Shown piece by piece: positions 1 through 8,957 of a stretch of DNA of 64,000 bases. The number at the start of each line of letters is the position of its first letter. The stretch's first letter is position 1. The notes beneath the pieces were generated by a model. It worked only from the letters and a program-made list of their open reading frames with translations, did no database searches and had not been told where the DNA came from. The DNA is taken from assembly GCA_964466055.1 (NCBI GenBank), contig CAYXLW010000003.1, positions 1 to 64,000 on the forward strand, in the 5' to 3' direction. The position numbers and the translations under genes are program-made. This DNA comes from CAYXLW01 sp964466055 (GTDB lineage: Bacteria; Patescibacteriota; Gracilibacteria; GCA-2401425).

Positions 1-46
1 CACAATATACCTTGTGGCTAAATTTATTATTTAATAATTTATTCAA

Positions 47-988
47 ATGGAAATAATGCCTTGCTCTAGAGATGAGAAAATTGAACTTCCCTCTTTTATT
101 GAAATTGTAGAGGTATCACAGGAAGAGTTAATACAGTTGTGCCTTCGTCAACAAATAAACTTACTTACATCGTTGCATAATTTAGAAAACTCGAGCCCTT
201 TTCAGCAATGGGAAAATTCTTCGGAAGAGCTAATTAACTTAGAAAATATAAAAGTGGACAAAATAGAACAAAAAGCTTCTTGTAAAGCAGAATTGTTTTT
301 TACATGGAGTTCGGATTTTGCACATGGAGCTGATACTTTACTTCCTATTACATCTTTAACAGAAGAATTGTTAAGAGATGGCGAAAAGATTATTGGGTTA
401 AAAGAGATTACATGGCGAAAAATGATTAAAAATAATATAATATTACAGGTAGAATGTGTTTCTGAAGATTCAAAGATAAAAAAAGATAGTAATAGTGTTT
501 TAACTGGTGAATTTATAACAAATGAAGGAAGGCATTTTGTTTTTATGGGATTTGAAAATGAAAATGATCCTATAACAAAGAAAGTTATACGCAATCCGTA
601 TGCTCAGCAACTTTTTTCTGGGGGTTATTACTCAACGAATAATTCAGTATCCTTTTCTATAGAAAATAGAAAGACTCCTAGTGTGATAAAAAATTCTAAA
701 GGATTACAATTTGCTACATTAATTGATATGATAACAATTGCCTTATCAGAAATAGGTCCTTCTGCCAATAATTGCAAATCAATTTTAAGACTTATGGTAA
801 ATGTTAAAGATTTACAATTACCAGAAGATATTAATGATTTTTTTAGAAATAATGAATTGACAGTACGTTTACTTCAAGAAAAAGGGTGCGGTAGCTCTTC
901 AGGTACTACGATAACTCCTTTTGAATATAACTTTTCTAGTCAAGAAAAAGTTTCTAGAGGATTAGTTGGTGAAAAACGAGATTTTTAA
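47..988 (+). CDS. Hypothetical protein, 313 aa
   Basis: I do not recognise this protein. It is a soluble-looking, acidic and Asn/Ser-rich protein without a signal peptide or clear membrane helix. An in-frame stop twelve bases upstream confines the start to the ATG at 47, or the second ATG at 56. The N-terminal 60 residues are helical in character; the rest alternates beta-like stretches with Asn-rich loops, and a Gly-Ser-Ser-Gly stretch lies near residue 280. It precedes the frameshifted ATP-grasp gene on the same strand, but that gene has its own promoter, so co-function is not implied. Reading-frame integrity over 313 codons at this base composition makes it a real gene. Function unknown. 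Confidence 0.7.
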   Translation: MEIMPCSRDEKIELPSFIEIVEVSQEELIQLCLRQQINLLTSLHNLENSSPFQQWENSSEELINLENIKVDKIEQKASCKAELFFTWSSDFAHGADTLLPITSLTEELLRDGEKIIGLKEITWRKMIKNNIILQVECVSEDSKIKKDSNSVLTGEFITNEGRHFVFMGFENENDPITKKVIRNPYAQQLFSGGYYSTNNSVSFSIENRKTPSVIKNSKGLQFATLIDMITIALSEIGPSANNCKSILRLMVNVKDLQLPEDINDFFRNNELTVRLLQEKGCGSSSGTTITPFEYNFSSQEKVSRGLVGEKRDF

Positions 989-1036
989 ATTTTTATATCA
1001 TATCTCAGAGTTGCTCCTCAAGGGTTAATAATTTTA

Positions 1037-1065
1037 TTGACAAAAACAATTTCATCTGATTAAAT
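1037..1065 (+). promoter_or_regulatory. Sigma-70 type promoter for the ATP-grasp gene
   Basis: A perfect TTGACA lies at 1037-1042, followed by a 17-base spacer and TTAAAT at 1060-1065. The predicted transcription start is about 25 bases before the ATG at 1098. This supports 1098, not the internal ATG at 1331, as the native start of the downstream gene. Confidence 0.6.
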
Positions 1066-1097
1066 GTCATTTGTTTTAACGTCCTAGATTTAAAAAA

Positions 1098-2233
1098 ATG
1101 AATAACTCCCGTGCTCCCGTGCTCCTAATATTCTTTCCTTAAATGTTGGATTTTTACATGATGACTTTGATTTAATAACAAGCGCTTTAAATGCTCAAGG
1201 AGTTCATCGTAGACTTGTAAATATACTTGATGAAGATGATTACGGTGAGGCAAGAAAACTTTTAAAAGAAAATGAATTTGATTTAATAGAAACTAGAAAT
1301 TTACGCAGAGGACAGGAGCTATGGAAAGAAATGAGTCCACATTTAATTGAGATTGAAGCATTAGCAAAAGAGAAAAGTATTCCAACTATAAATTCTTTTG
1401 AGATGATTCGCTGGGTTTTTAATAAAGGAGGATATTTAAAAGAATTAGAGGCTAGAGGTGTTCCAATTGTTCCAACAAAGACAATAGGGGTTCAAGATGA
1501 ATTATATTTACCTGACTTTTTAAAAGAGAAAAAGGACGGAGTTGTAATAAAGCCATCAATAGCAGCAAAAGCATTTGGATTGTTTTTTGTAAGAAAAATT
1601 GATGAGACACAATTTGAGGTTTCAGTTCCTTGCGAAAAAACAAAAGATGAATTCCCTCATTTAAAAAAACAAATTTTATCAGCCAAAGAATTGCAAGACT
1701 ATTTTCAAAAATATCTATATTTTCATAGAAATAACGAAACAAATAAAGATCAGCTCATTCTAGTCCAAGATTATATCGAAGAAAAAATGGAATACTCCGC
1801 CGTAAAAGTTAGAGGCTGGCCTGTTTATTTCATAAAAAGACCAGTTGGAGAAAATACAAATATTGCACATGCTCATTTTGGAGGACAGGATATATATGTT
1901 CATTCTCCCGATAATGAACTAAAATTTTTTTTTCAAGAAGTTATGGAAAAATTGCCTGATAATATTAAAGATGAAACAATTTTTCGAGTTGATATCCTAA
2001 ACTGTCCTGATAAAAACTTGCTTCTTGAAATAGAAACAGCAAGTCCTAGGCTTTTTAATACTCCAGAGTTGGCAAATAATTATTATGAATATGCAACAAC
2101 TCTTGCTGTTGTGGCTAAAAATTCATTTTTAATTTTTAAAGAAATGAATGATAGACGCACTGCTATTAAAAAAACCTTGGCTCCATCTTTACAAGTTTTG
2201 CCAGAAATATTAAGAAATTATATTTTACCCTAA
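1098..2233 (+). pseudogene. ATP-grasp enzyme, frameshifted by an 8-bp tandem duplication
   Basis: The region 1331-2233 encodes the ATP-grasp core: a VVIKP nucleotide-binding strand, LVQDYIE, a RVDIL strand and the LLLEIETASPRLF metal-binding end, as in glutathione-synthase-like and RimK-like ligases. The reading frame stays open upstream to about 1124 and encodes a pre-ATP-grasp domain (NVGFLHDDFDLI, LWKEMSPHLIEIEAL) but has no start codon. The ATG at 1098, placed correctly behind the 1037-1065 promoter, reads only 14 codons before a stop. Between them CCCGTGCT occurs twice in tandem (1108-1123). Deleting one copy joins ATG-1098 to the main frame and gives one 375-residue protein. I therefore see a slippage duplication that silences the N-terminus. 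A shorter product from ATG-1331 would lack the first domain. The ligase substrate is unknown. Confidence 0.7.
1108..1123 (+). repeat. Two tandem copies of CCCGTGCT causing the frameshift
   Basis: Two exact 8-base units abut here, and the first two bases of a third (CC) follow. Eight is not a multiple of three, so loss of one unit restores a continuous coding frame from the ATG at 1098 to the stop at 2233. Confidence 0.8.
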
Positions 2234-2372
2234 AAATGATACAGAAAGTTAAGGTAAGATTATTAATGAGAAAATACAAATTTAACGACCATTTTTCTGT
2301 CTTATTGAATTGTCTGAATTTTGGGGTACACTATAATAATCTCAATCGTGAAAACAGGGTGTTATTTAGATA

Positions 2373-3050
2373 TTATTGTTTCCCTAAATGAGTTAAAGTT
2401 TCTTCTAACTCACGATACATCCTTATATGTTCCAATCCTAAACTAGTGAGACTAAGAACTTCTTGAATTAATTTTTTTACTGTAATCGATTTTTCTCTTA
2501 TAGACATTCTAGACTTTTGATTTTTTATCTTTCTTAATCCATGAGCAACAACTTTTGAAGCATCAGTGTCATTTAAGCCTTTGATTGAAGGAAGTTTCTT
2601 CTTGGACATGTCTAATAATTCTAAAATTCTTTCGGAAAAAGAGGTATAATTATCGACATTAAGACATATTACATTTTCTTGGTTCATAAAATCTAATATT
2701 TTTTTACTAGATGATTCATCCAAGTTTTCACTCGCAATATAAGTCTCCAACATTTTTGTTACATTTCCTCTGTTTGTATATATTGGACCAATTAAAATTA
2801 AAACTTTTTCTTTTAAAGAATTCATTATATCTATAATTTCTAATACATTACTTATTGCTGCTATTTCAAGAACTATAAGATTAGGGGTTGTTTTCTCTAA
2901 ATATTCCTTTATTTCTTTTGGTGGATAATTATCAACAGCATCATATTGTACATTAGAAGCTTTTTGAGAAAGGGACATTTGAATTGCTAACTTGTTCGTT
3001 GCATTATCAAAACTTTGACCAATAGCTAAGACTGTTTTTTGTGCTTCCAT
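2373..3050 (-). CDS. Hypothetical protein with a receiver-like N-terminal fold
   Basis: This 225-residue protein begins with a beta-strand and loop (TVLAIGQSFDNATNK). It continues with a hydrophobic strand NLIVLEIAAI and a strand VLILIGPIY, spaced as in response-regulator receiver or Rossmann-like folds. I do not see the full Asp-Asp-Asp...Lys phospho-acceptor set, so this would be a degenerate receiver at best. The last 60 residues are basic and helical (RKIKNQKSRMSIREK). It lies downstream of, and in the same direction as, aroQ-trpE, with about 75 bases between. Function unknown. Confidence 0.6.
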   Translation of the reverse strand: MEAQKTVLAIGQSFDNATNKLAIQMSLSQKASNVQYDAVDNYPPKEIKEYLEKTTPNLIVLEIAAISNVLEIIDIMNSLKEKVLILIGPIYTNRGNVTKMLETYIASENLDESSSKKILDFMNQENVICLNVDNYTSFSERILELLDMSKKKLPSIKGLNDTDASKVVAHGLRKIKNQKSRMSIREKSITVKKLIQEVLSLTSLGLEHIRMYRELEETLTHLGKQ

Positions 3051-3127
3051 AATTAAGTTTAGTTAAATAGTTTATCCCCTACTCTTTGTAAAACGTAGTG
3101 TATCTTAAAACAAGGCAAATAAGAATG

Positions 3128-4774
3128 TCAAGTTTTTTCTCCCAAAACTTTCTTAATTGCATCAACTTTTTTGTCTACCTCCTTTCTCTCAAACTCTGGA
3201 ACCGAATCAAAAACAACTCCAGCGCCAGCTTGAGCGTAGGCATCTTTACCATTAATAAACAAAGAACGAATAGAAAGAGCGGCGACTGCTTCACCTGAGA
3301 AAGAAAAAAATCCTGCGAATCCTGAATAAGGACCTCTTGGAATTTTTTCCTTTTCATATATCAATTTAACAGCCTCAATTCTAGGAGCACCAGAAACTGT
3401 CCCCATAGGAAAAGAAGTCATAACTGCATCAAACATGTTTTTATCTTTTGCGAGTTCTCCAGATATATGAGAAACAATGTGTTGAACATGTGAGAATTTT
3501 TTAATGATCTTTAATTTATCAACTTTGACAGTTCCATATTCACAAACTCTTCCTAAGTCATCTCTAGCCATATCAACTAACATCATATGTTCTGCGCATT
3601 CTTTTTCATCAGCTAATAATTCTTTTTCTAATTTTAAATCTTCTTCGGGTGTTTTCCCTCTGCTTCTTGTTCCAGCAATGGGGTAAGATTCTACTCTGTT
3701 ATTTTCTACTCTTGCTACAAGTTCAGGGGAAGACCCTATTAATTGTCTTTCTCCAAATTTTAGAAAAAACATATGAGGAGATGGATTTTGAGCTCGTAAT
3801 TTTTTATAAATTTCAAGAGTTGATCCAGAAATTTCATAATAATATTTTCGTGTAGGAACTATCTGAAAAATATTTCCAGCAACTATTTCTTCTTTCAGCT
3901 TCTCAACAATATCTTCAAACTCTTCATCTGTAAAATTTGAGCCTTTTGCTTTAATTTTTTCTTTAGATAAATCAATCGGACTTTTTAATATTTCAAATAT
4001 TTTATTTGAATGATCTTCAAGAAGTGTAAAATATTCTATTTTTTTAGTATGAAGATTGTATCTTATTCCTTCTAAATAAAGACCAAACTCAAAATCGTAA
4101 AAATCTTTATTATCATGAAAAGCTTTTATATTTGGTTCTTTGTATCTATAGGCCTCATACGAAGCATAACCAACAAGTCCGCCTTTAAAATCATTTCCTT
4201 TTGGTAATAAATCTGAAGGAAAATTTTGTTTTAAAAACTCCCATGGATTTTTATTACAATCAACTTCTTTATCATCAATCCAAAGTTTTTCTTTACGAGC
4301 TTTTATAATATGCTTAGGACCAAATCCTATATATGAATAACGTGAAAAATCTTTATCATCTCCAAGTGATTCTAAAAAGAAAAACGTATCAAAATTAGCA
4401 TAGACACGAGTAAAAACATCAAAAATGCTTAGATCTAAATCTAATTCTTTAATTTTATATTTTAAGTTTTTAATATCAAAAATATTAGAATCAACAACTT
4501 TTTTTAATCCTAAAACTTTATATTGAACACTCCTACTTTCTTCAAGAATTAATTGAAATACTTTTTCAACCAGACTTTCTTTAACACTAAAGTTTTTTGC
4601 AATCTTTCGTCTTTCTTTTAGAAGTTCTTTTTCTCTTCCTGGTTGATAAGCTTCTATATTTCTTCCTTTTTTATACTCAGCAATTTCAATAACAACTTTA
4701 AGACGTTTTTCAATTAACTCAATAATTTTAGAATCTATATCATCAATCTGCCTTCTGAAATTAGCAATGTTCAT
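3128..4774 (-). CDS. trpE: Chorismate mutase (AroQ) - anthranilate synthase component I fusion
   Basis: Residues 1-85 form an AroQ-type chorismate mutase helix bundle (RRQIDDIDSKIIELIEKRLK...EYKKGRNIEAYQPGRE). Residues 100-548 are an anthranilate synthase large subunit. They carry the N-terminal FLES motif linked to tryptophan feedback, then FQIVPTRKY, GSSPELVARV, PIAGTRSRG, a DLGRVCEYG segment and the GTVSGAPRIEA and GAGVVFDS active-site segments. PIAGTRSRG favours TrpE over PabB, whose equivalent usually reads PIKGT. The enzyme takes chorismate to anthranilate, with ammonia from a TrpG subunit not seen here. A mutase on the same chain could divert chorismate to prephenate. No other trp gene is adjacent; aroK at 54.8 kb is the only other shikimate-pathway gene visible. 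Confidence 0.92.
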   Translation of the reverse strand: MNIANFRRQIDDIDSKIIELIEKRLKVVIEIAEYKKGRNIEAYQPGREKELLKERRKIAKNFSVKESLVEKVFQLILEESRSVQYKVLGLKKVVDSNIFDIKNLKYKIKELDLDLSIFDVFTRVYANFDTFFFLESLGDDKDFSRYSYIGFGPKHIIKARKEKLWIDDKEVDCNKNPWEFLKQNFPSDLLPKGNDFKGGLVGYASYEAYRYKEPNIKAFHDNKDFYDFEFGLYLEGIRYNLHTKKIEYFTLLEDHSNKIFEILKSPIDLSKEKIKAKGSNFTDEEFEDIVEKLKEEIVAGNIFQIVPTRKYYYEISGSTLEIYKKLRAQNPSPHMFFLKFGERQLIGSSPELVARVENNRVESYPIAGTRSRGKTPEEDLKLEKELLADEKECAEHMMLVDMARDDLGRVCEYGTVKVDKLKIIKKFSHVQHIVSHISGELAKDKNMFDAVMTSFPMGTVSGAPRIEAVKLIYEKEKIPRGPYSGFAGFFSFSGEAVAALSIRSLFINGKDAYAQAGAGVVFDSVPEFERKEVDKKVDAIKKVLGEKT

Positions 4775-4795
4775 GAAATTGAAATTAGGGGATTA

Positions 4796-4842
4796 GTCAT
4801 TCCCGTCACAAAGTGACCACTTAGTGGCTTGTCGGGAATCTT
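4796..4842. repeat. Palindromic repeat of the ATTCC...GGAAT family
   Basis: The outer arms ATTCCCG and CGGGAAT (4799-4805 and 4833-4839) flank a second small palindrome, CCACTTAGTGG. The same outer motif recurs at 4907, 41501, 41542 and 62241, always between genes. Here it lies upstream of aroQ-trpE and could act as an RNA hairpin. Confidence 0.6.
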
Positions 4843-4906
4843 AGTATTAATAGATTTGCTAATTTATATTATAAATCGATTATGTTTTTATTTTGATTAT
4901 TATTTA

Positions 4907-4929
4907 GATTCCGAGCAAGTCGGAATGAC
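4907..4929. repeat. Palindromic repeat of the ATTCC...GGAAT family
   Basis: The arms GATTCCGA and TCGGAAT with a short loop form a hairpin. The reverse complement closely matches the copy at 62238-62260, which shares GTCATTCCGACTTG. Confidence 0.6.
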
Positions 4930-5042
4930 CATTTGCTATTTTAACCCAATATATCAAAAATAAATTTTTATTTCAATTTGACCTCAGAAAAACAGAAAAG
5001 TATTCTTTTAGTGATTTTTTATCTTTTTAATAACTCCATATT

Positions 5043-6299
5043 ATGATGCAATTTCCTAGGCTTAAAGCTACTTTTCCTGAATATTATGAACTTCTTCAAG
5101 GAGAAATGAAAAGACAACGAGATGGACTCGAGCTGATTCCTTCTGAAAACTATACTTCACAAGCTGTAATTGAAGCGACAGGATCTCATTTTACTAATAA
5201 GTATTCAGAAGGATATCCTCATAGAAGATATTATGGAGGGCAAGAATTTACAGATAAAATTGAAGAACAGGCGATTGAAAAGGCTAAAAAAATATTCAAA
5301 GCAGATCATGCTAATGTACAACCTCTTTCAGGTGCTATTATGAATGTGGCAACTTATTTTGCACTACTAGAACCAGGTGATACAATACTCGGAATGGATC
5401 TTTCTCACGGAGGACATTTAACTCATGGACATCCGGTTACTGCAATGTATAAAGTTTTTAATTTTGTTAGATACAAAACAGATCAAAGTAAAGGGGGTGT
5501 TATTGATTATGATAATTTAAGAGAAATGGCACTTGAACATAAGCCTAAGCTAATACTTGCAGGTTTTTCTGCATACAGTAGAAATCTTGATTGGAAAAAA
5601 TTTAAAGAGATTGCAGATGAAGTTGGAGCAATAACTATGGCAGATGTTTCTCATATTGGAGGACTTATTGCGGGAGAAGCCATTGATAATCCTTTTGACT
5701 ATGGATTTGATGTTATGACAACTACTACCCATAAATCACTTCGAGGTCCAAGGGGAGGAGTTATTCTTTGTAAAGAAAAATATGCAAAACAAATTGATAA
5801 AGCAATTTTCCCTGGATTACAAGGAGGACCTTTAATGCATAGTATTTTTGCTAAACTTATTTGTTTTGCAGAAGCTGACACTCCTGAATTTAAAGAGTAT
5901 TCAAAACAAGTTATTAAAAATGCAAAAGTTTTGTGTGACGAGCTAGTTTCACTTGGATATGTTCCGGTAAATGGAGGTACTGAAAATCATCTTATTATGC
6001 TTGATGTAACAAAAAATGGGCTTACTGGAAGAGAGGCTGAAACTGCTCTTGATAAAGCAGGAATGACATTAAACATGAACATGATTCCAGATGATCCACG
6101 TAAGCCTCTTGATCCTTCGGGAATTAGATTTGGAACACCTGCAATTACAACTAGGGGAATGAAAGAAGAAGAAATGAAAAGAATTGCTCATTGGATGGAT
6201 AGAGTTCTTAACGATTCCAACAATGAAGGACTTCTTAAAAAAGTTCATTCTGAAATTACAGAGATGTGTAAGGATTTTCCTGTTCCAGGGATTGAATAG
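5043..6299 (+). CDS. glyA: Serine hydroxymethyltransferase
   Basis: GlyA interconverts serine plus tetrahydrofolate with glycine plus 5,10-methylene-tetrahydrofolate in the cytosol, using pyridoxal phosphate. The 418-residue length is normal. Visible signatures are ELIPSENYTS at the N-terminus, NKYSEGYPHRRYYGG, the MADVSHIGGLIAGE segment, and the PLP-binding lysine at about residue 231 in TTTTHKSLRGPRGG. Translation may start at either of the two adjacent ATGs (5043 or 5046). The cofactor could come from PdxS/PdxT encoded at 39 kb, and the folate pool links to the 5-formyl-THF cyclo-ligase at 56.3 kb. It is a single-gene unit with converging genes downstream. Confidence 0.97.
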   Translation: MMQFPRLKATFPEYYELLQGEMKRQRDGLELIPSENYTSQAVIEATGSHFTNKYSEGYPHRRYYGGQEFTDKIEEQAIEKAKKIFKADHANVQPLSGAIMNVATYFALLEPGDTILGMDLSHGGHLTHGHPVTAMYKVFNFVRYKTDQSKGGVIDYDNLREMALEHKPKLILAGFSAYSRNLDWKKFKEIADEVGAITMADVSHIGGLIAGEAIDNPFDYGFDVMTTTTHKSLRGPRGGVILCKEKYAKQIDKAIFPGLQGGPLMHSIFAKLICFAEADTPEFKEYSKQVIKNAKVLCDELVSLGYVPVNGGTENHLIMLDVTKNGLTGREAETALDKAGMTLNMNMIPDDPRKPLDPSGIRFGTPAITTRGMKEEEMKRIAHWMDRVLNDSNNEGLLKKVHSEITEMCKDFPVPGIE

Positions 6300-6360
6300 A
6301 AATTCTTTTTTTGATTTTATAAAACATCTAGGAATATCTATATAAAATTAATTTGGTAAG

Positions 6361-7356
6361 TTAAACAAAATTAATAACTTCAATAGTCGCATCTCCTTCT
6401 CTTCCCTTAAGAGATAAAAATTGAGAAGAAGATCCTACTCCTCCTGTAGTTAATACTTGTGTAACTCTTTTTCCATATTCATCTTTTACAACATAAGGTT
6501 TCATGCCATCATTATAAATCTTCCCTAATTCAAAATTTGCCTTAAGTATTCTTTCTTTAAGCCACAGTATAAATTGAGATGCCCCATGTGTATGTCCATG
6601 CACAGAAAGAGGAAATTTAATATCAGTATCTTTAAGCATTTTTATCATACTTGGCTCATGCGCAAGAAAAAGATTTAAACCTGAAGCTAAAAACTTATCT
6701 CTATTTTTCCCAATAATATTATTTATAGGCACTGTGTCTCCATTTTTTAAATATTTACCATCCTTATCCATAACAATAGAACTTCCAATCCCTACTATAT
6801 TTATATAATTATTGTTTGTATTTAATGTTATACTTTTATTTCTTAGTAGTAAAATTCCAAGATCTTCAAAGGCCTTACGAACTAAAGGGGCAATTAATAC
6901 AGAATTATCTTCTTTAAGGGTTATTGTGTCATGATTTCCTAGAATAGCAACAATAGGGCAACCTATTTTCTTAATTCCTGAAAAAGGTTCTGGATCAAAC
7001 AGTATTGGGTTTTCACATGCATCTCCAACAAAAAGCACAATATCAGGATTTTGATCAGAACAAGCTTGAATCGCTACTCTTGTTGCTTCACGATTTCCAT
7101 CAAGATGATATTTTTCACTACTAATATGGGTGTCTCCTAAAACAACTATTTTTAAAGGATTTTTAAGTCCATATTTTTCTTTAGAGAATTTATATTTTCT
7201 TACTTCTAAGCATCTATTTACAGCAAAACTTACCCATGTGCTCGTAACTGTTGCTAAGCTTAAAATTCCAGATAACGTTAAAAAATATCGTCTGCTCATT
7301 TTTGGCTTAGGAACAAATTCATTAGAAAAATTATCTGCTTGTAAAACATTTCCCAC
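6361..7356 (-). CDS. Tat-exported metallophosphoesterase (YkuE-like)
   Basis: The calcineurin-like metal-binding motifs appear in order: GDTH near residue 75, GDAC, GNHD, AHEP and VHGHTHG. These bind two divalent metals for phosphoester hydrolysis. The N-terminus holds a twin-arginine motif SRRYFLTLSG followed by a hydrophobic stretch to about residue 47, so the enzyme is probably exported by Tat and either anchored or released outside the membrane, as for Bacillus YkuE. The substrate may be a phospholipid or cell-envelope phosphodiester, but this is inference. The gene lies downstream of gltX on the same strand, 27 bases away, and converges with glyA. Confidence 0.85.
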   Translation of the reverse strand: MGNVLQADNFSNEFVPKPKMSRRYFLTLSGILSLATVTSTWVSFAVNRCLEVRKYKFSKEKYGLKNPLKIVVLGDTHISSEKYHLDGNREATRVAIQACSDQNPDIVLFVGDACENPILFDPEPFSGIKKIGCPIVAILGNHDTITLKEDNSVLIAPLVRKAFEDLGILLLRNKSITLNTNNNYINIVGIGSSIVMDKDGKYLKNGDTVPINNIIGKNRDKFLASGLNLFLAHEPSMIKMLKDTDIKFPLSVHGHTHGASQFILWLKERILKANFELGKIYNDGMKPYVVKDEYGKRVTQVLTTGGVGSSSQFLSLKGREGDATIEVINFV

Positions 7357-7383
7357 TTTTTATAATTTAAACAGAGATGAAGA

Positions 7384-8829
7384 TTAAAAATGTTTCATGT
7401 AAATGTCAAGTCTTCGTAAACTTTCTTCCTTCCCTAAAATCTCCGCAACTTCAAAAGCTCCAGGAGAGGCTTCTTCTCCTGTCAGCGCAGCTCTTATTGG
7501 CCATAGCATTTGTCCGTTTTTCCATCCTAGTTTTTGAATTTTTTCAATAAGTTTTTCTTTTATCGTGTCTTGAGTGAAATCAGCTTCTTTAATCTTAGAA
7601 AAGACATTAATTCCTTCTTCAATAGCTTTTTTTGCGATAGTTCCATCTACTTTCATTTTTTCATGAATCAATAAATTTTTATTAACATTAATCTCTTCAT
7701 AATAAAATTTAATTGAATCTCCTATTTCCGATAGTTTTTTCATTTTTTCTTGAACACTTGATACAACTTTTTTGAAATAAGCTTCACCTTTTCCATTAAT
7801 TTTTTCACTAAAAGGTAATTTTTCAATATATGGATTCAGGTTTTCAATAAATTTATCTATTGATAAATTTCTAATATAAAGACCATTAAGCCACTCTAAT
7901 TTTTGTAAATCAAAAACAGCTCCTCCTTTATGAACTCTTTCTAATGAAAATTTTTCTATCATTTCTTCAAGCGTAAACACTTCTTCTTCCGTTCCTGGGT
8001 TCCATCCAAGCAAAACTAGAAAATTTAGAAGTGCTTCTGGTAAATATCCTTCTGCTAAATAGTCATCAACAGAAACTTTATTTTTACGTTTAGAAAGTTT
8101 TGATTTATCTGCATTTAAAATTAGGGGGAAATGAGCAAAATAAGGAACTTCCCATCCTAATGCTTCATAAACTAAAACCTGTTTTGGAGTATTTGGAATA
8201 TGATCCTCTCCTCTTAAAACATGAGTTATATTCATCTCATGATCATCTATAACTACACAAAAATTATAGAGTGGAGATTCTAAATCTTTTGCAATTACAA
8301 AGTCAGAAATATCTTTGGTATTAGTTTTATTCTCTCCTCTAATAATATCATTAAAAATAACCTCTCTATTTTCTGGTAATTTTATTCTTATAACTGCTTT
8401 TTCTCCTGCTTTAATTTTTTTTAATGCTTCATCTTTTGGAAAATCTCTATATTTACCTATGTATCTAGGAGGAAGCTTTTTTCTTATCTGCTCCTCTTTT
8501 TGAGCTTCAAGTTCTTCTGGTGTCATAAAACAATAATAAGCCTTTCCTTCATCTAATAATTTTTGAAGATATTTTTTATATATTTCGGTTCTTTCAGATT
8601 GTCGAATTATTGGGGTGTTTTTATCTAACAATTTCATATTTATAAGTCCTGAAACTATATCATCTTCATACTCTTTGGTTGATCTTGTCTTATCTGTATC
8701 TTCCGACCTAAACACAATTTCTCCTCCATGTTTTTTTGCAAAGAGATAATTATAAAGAGCAGTTCTTAGTGTTCCTATGTGTAATAATCCTGTTGGCGAT
8801 GGACAATTTCTTACAATAACTTTTTCCAT
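7384..8829 (-). CDS. gltX: Glutamyl-tRNA synthetase
   Basis: This class I synthetase charges tRNA-Glu (and in many bacteria tRNA-Gln). The HIGH signature is present as LLHIGTLRTALYNYLFAKK (residues 15-33) and the KMSKS loop as KLSKRK near residue 244. The 481-residue length is typical. The C-terminal anticodon-binding helical domain includes LGWKNGQMLWPIRAALTGE, a hallmark of the family. It is transcribed away from mutS, with about 130 bases of shared upstream DNA. Confidence 0.97.
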   Translation of the reverse strand: MEKVIVRNCPSPTGLLHIGTLRTALYNYLFAKKHGGEIVFRSEDTDKTRSTKEYEDDIVSGLINMKLLDKNTPIIRQSERTEIYKKYLQKLLDEGKAYYCFMTPEELEAQKEEQIRKKLPPRYIGKYRDFPKDEALKKIKAGEKAVIRIKLPENREVIFNDIIRGENKTNTKDISDFVIAKDLESPLYNFCVVIDDHEMNITHVLRGEDHIPNTPKQVLVYEALGWEVPYFAHFPLILNADKSKLSKRKNKVSVDDYLAEGYLPEALLNFLVLLGWNPGTEEEVFTLEEMIEKFSLERVHKGGAVFDLQKLEWLNGLYIRNLSIDKFIENLNPYIEKLPFSEKINGKGEAYFKKVVSSVQEKMKKLSEIGDSIKFYYEEINVNKNLLIHEKMKVDGTIAKKAIEEGINVFSKIKEADFTQDTIKEKLIEKIQKLGWKNGQMLWPIRAALTGEEASPGAFEVAEILGKEESLRRLDIYMKHF

Positions 8830-8957
8830 GAAAAATAATCTTTAAAGTATAAATCTCCCTTAAAGACTACCTTTGTTTTAAATTAGTTTCAAATGAAATA
8901 GCATTGAAATTTTTTCCATAGAAAAACCTCTAAATATTTGATATCTTTCTTTCTGTA

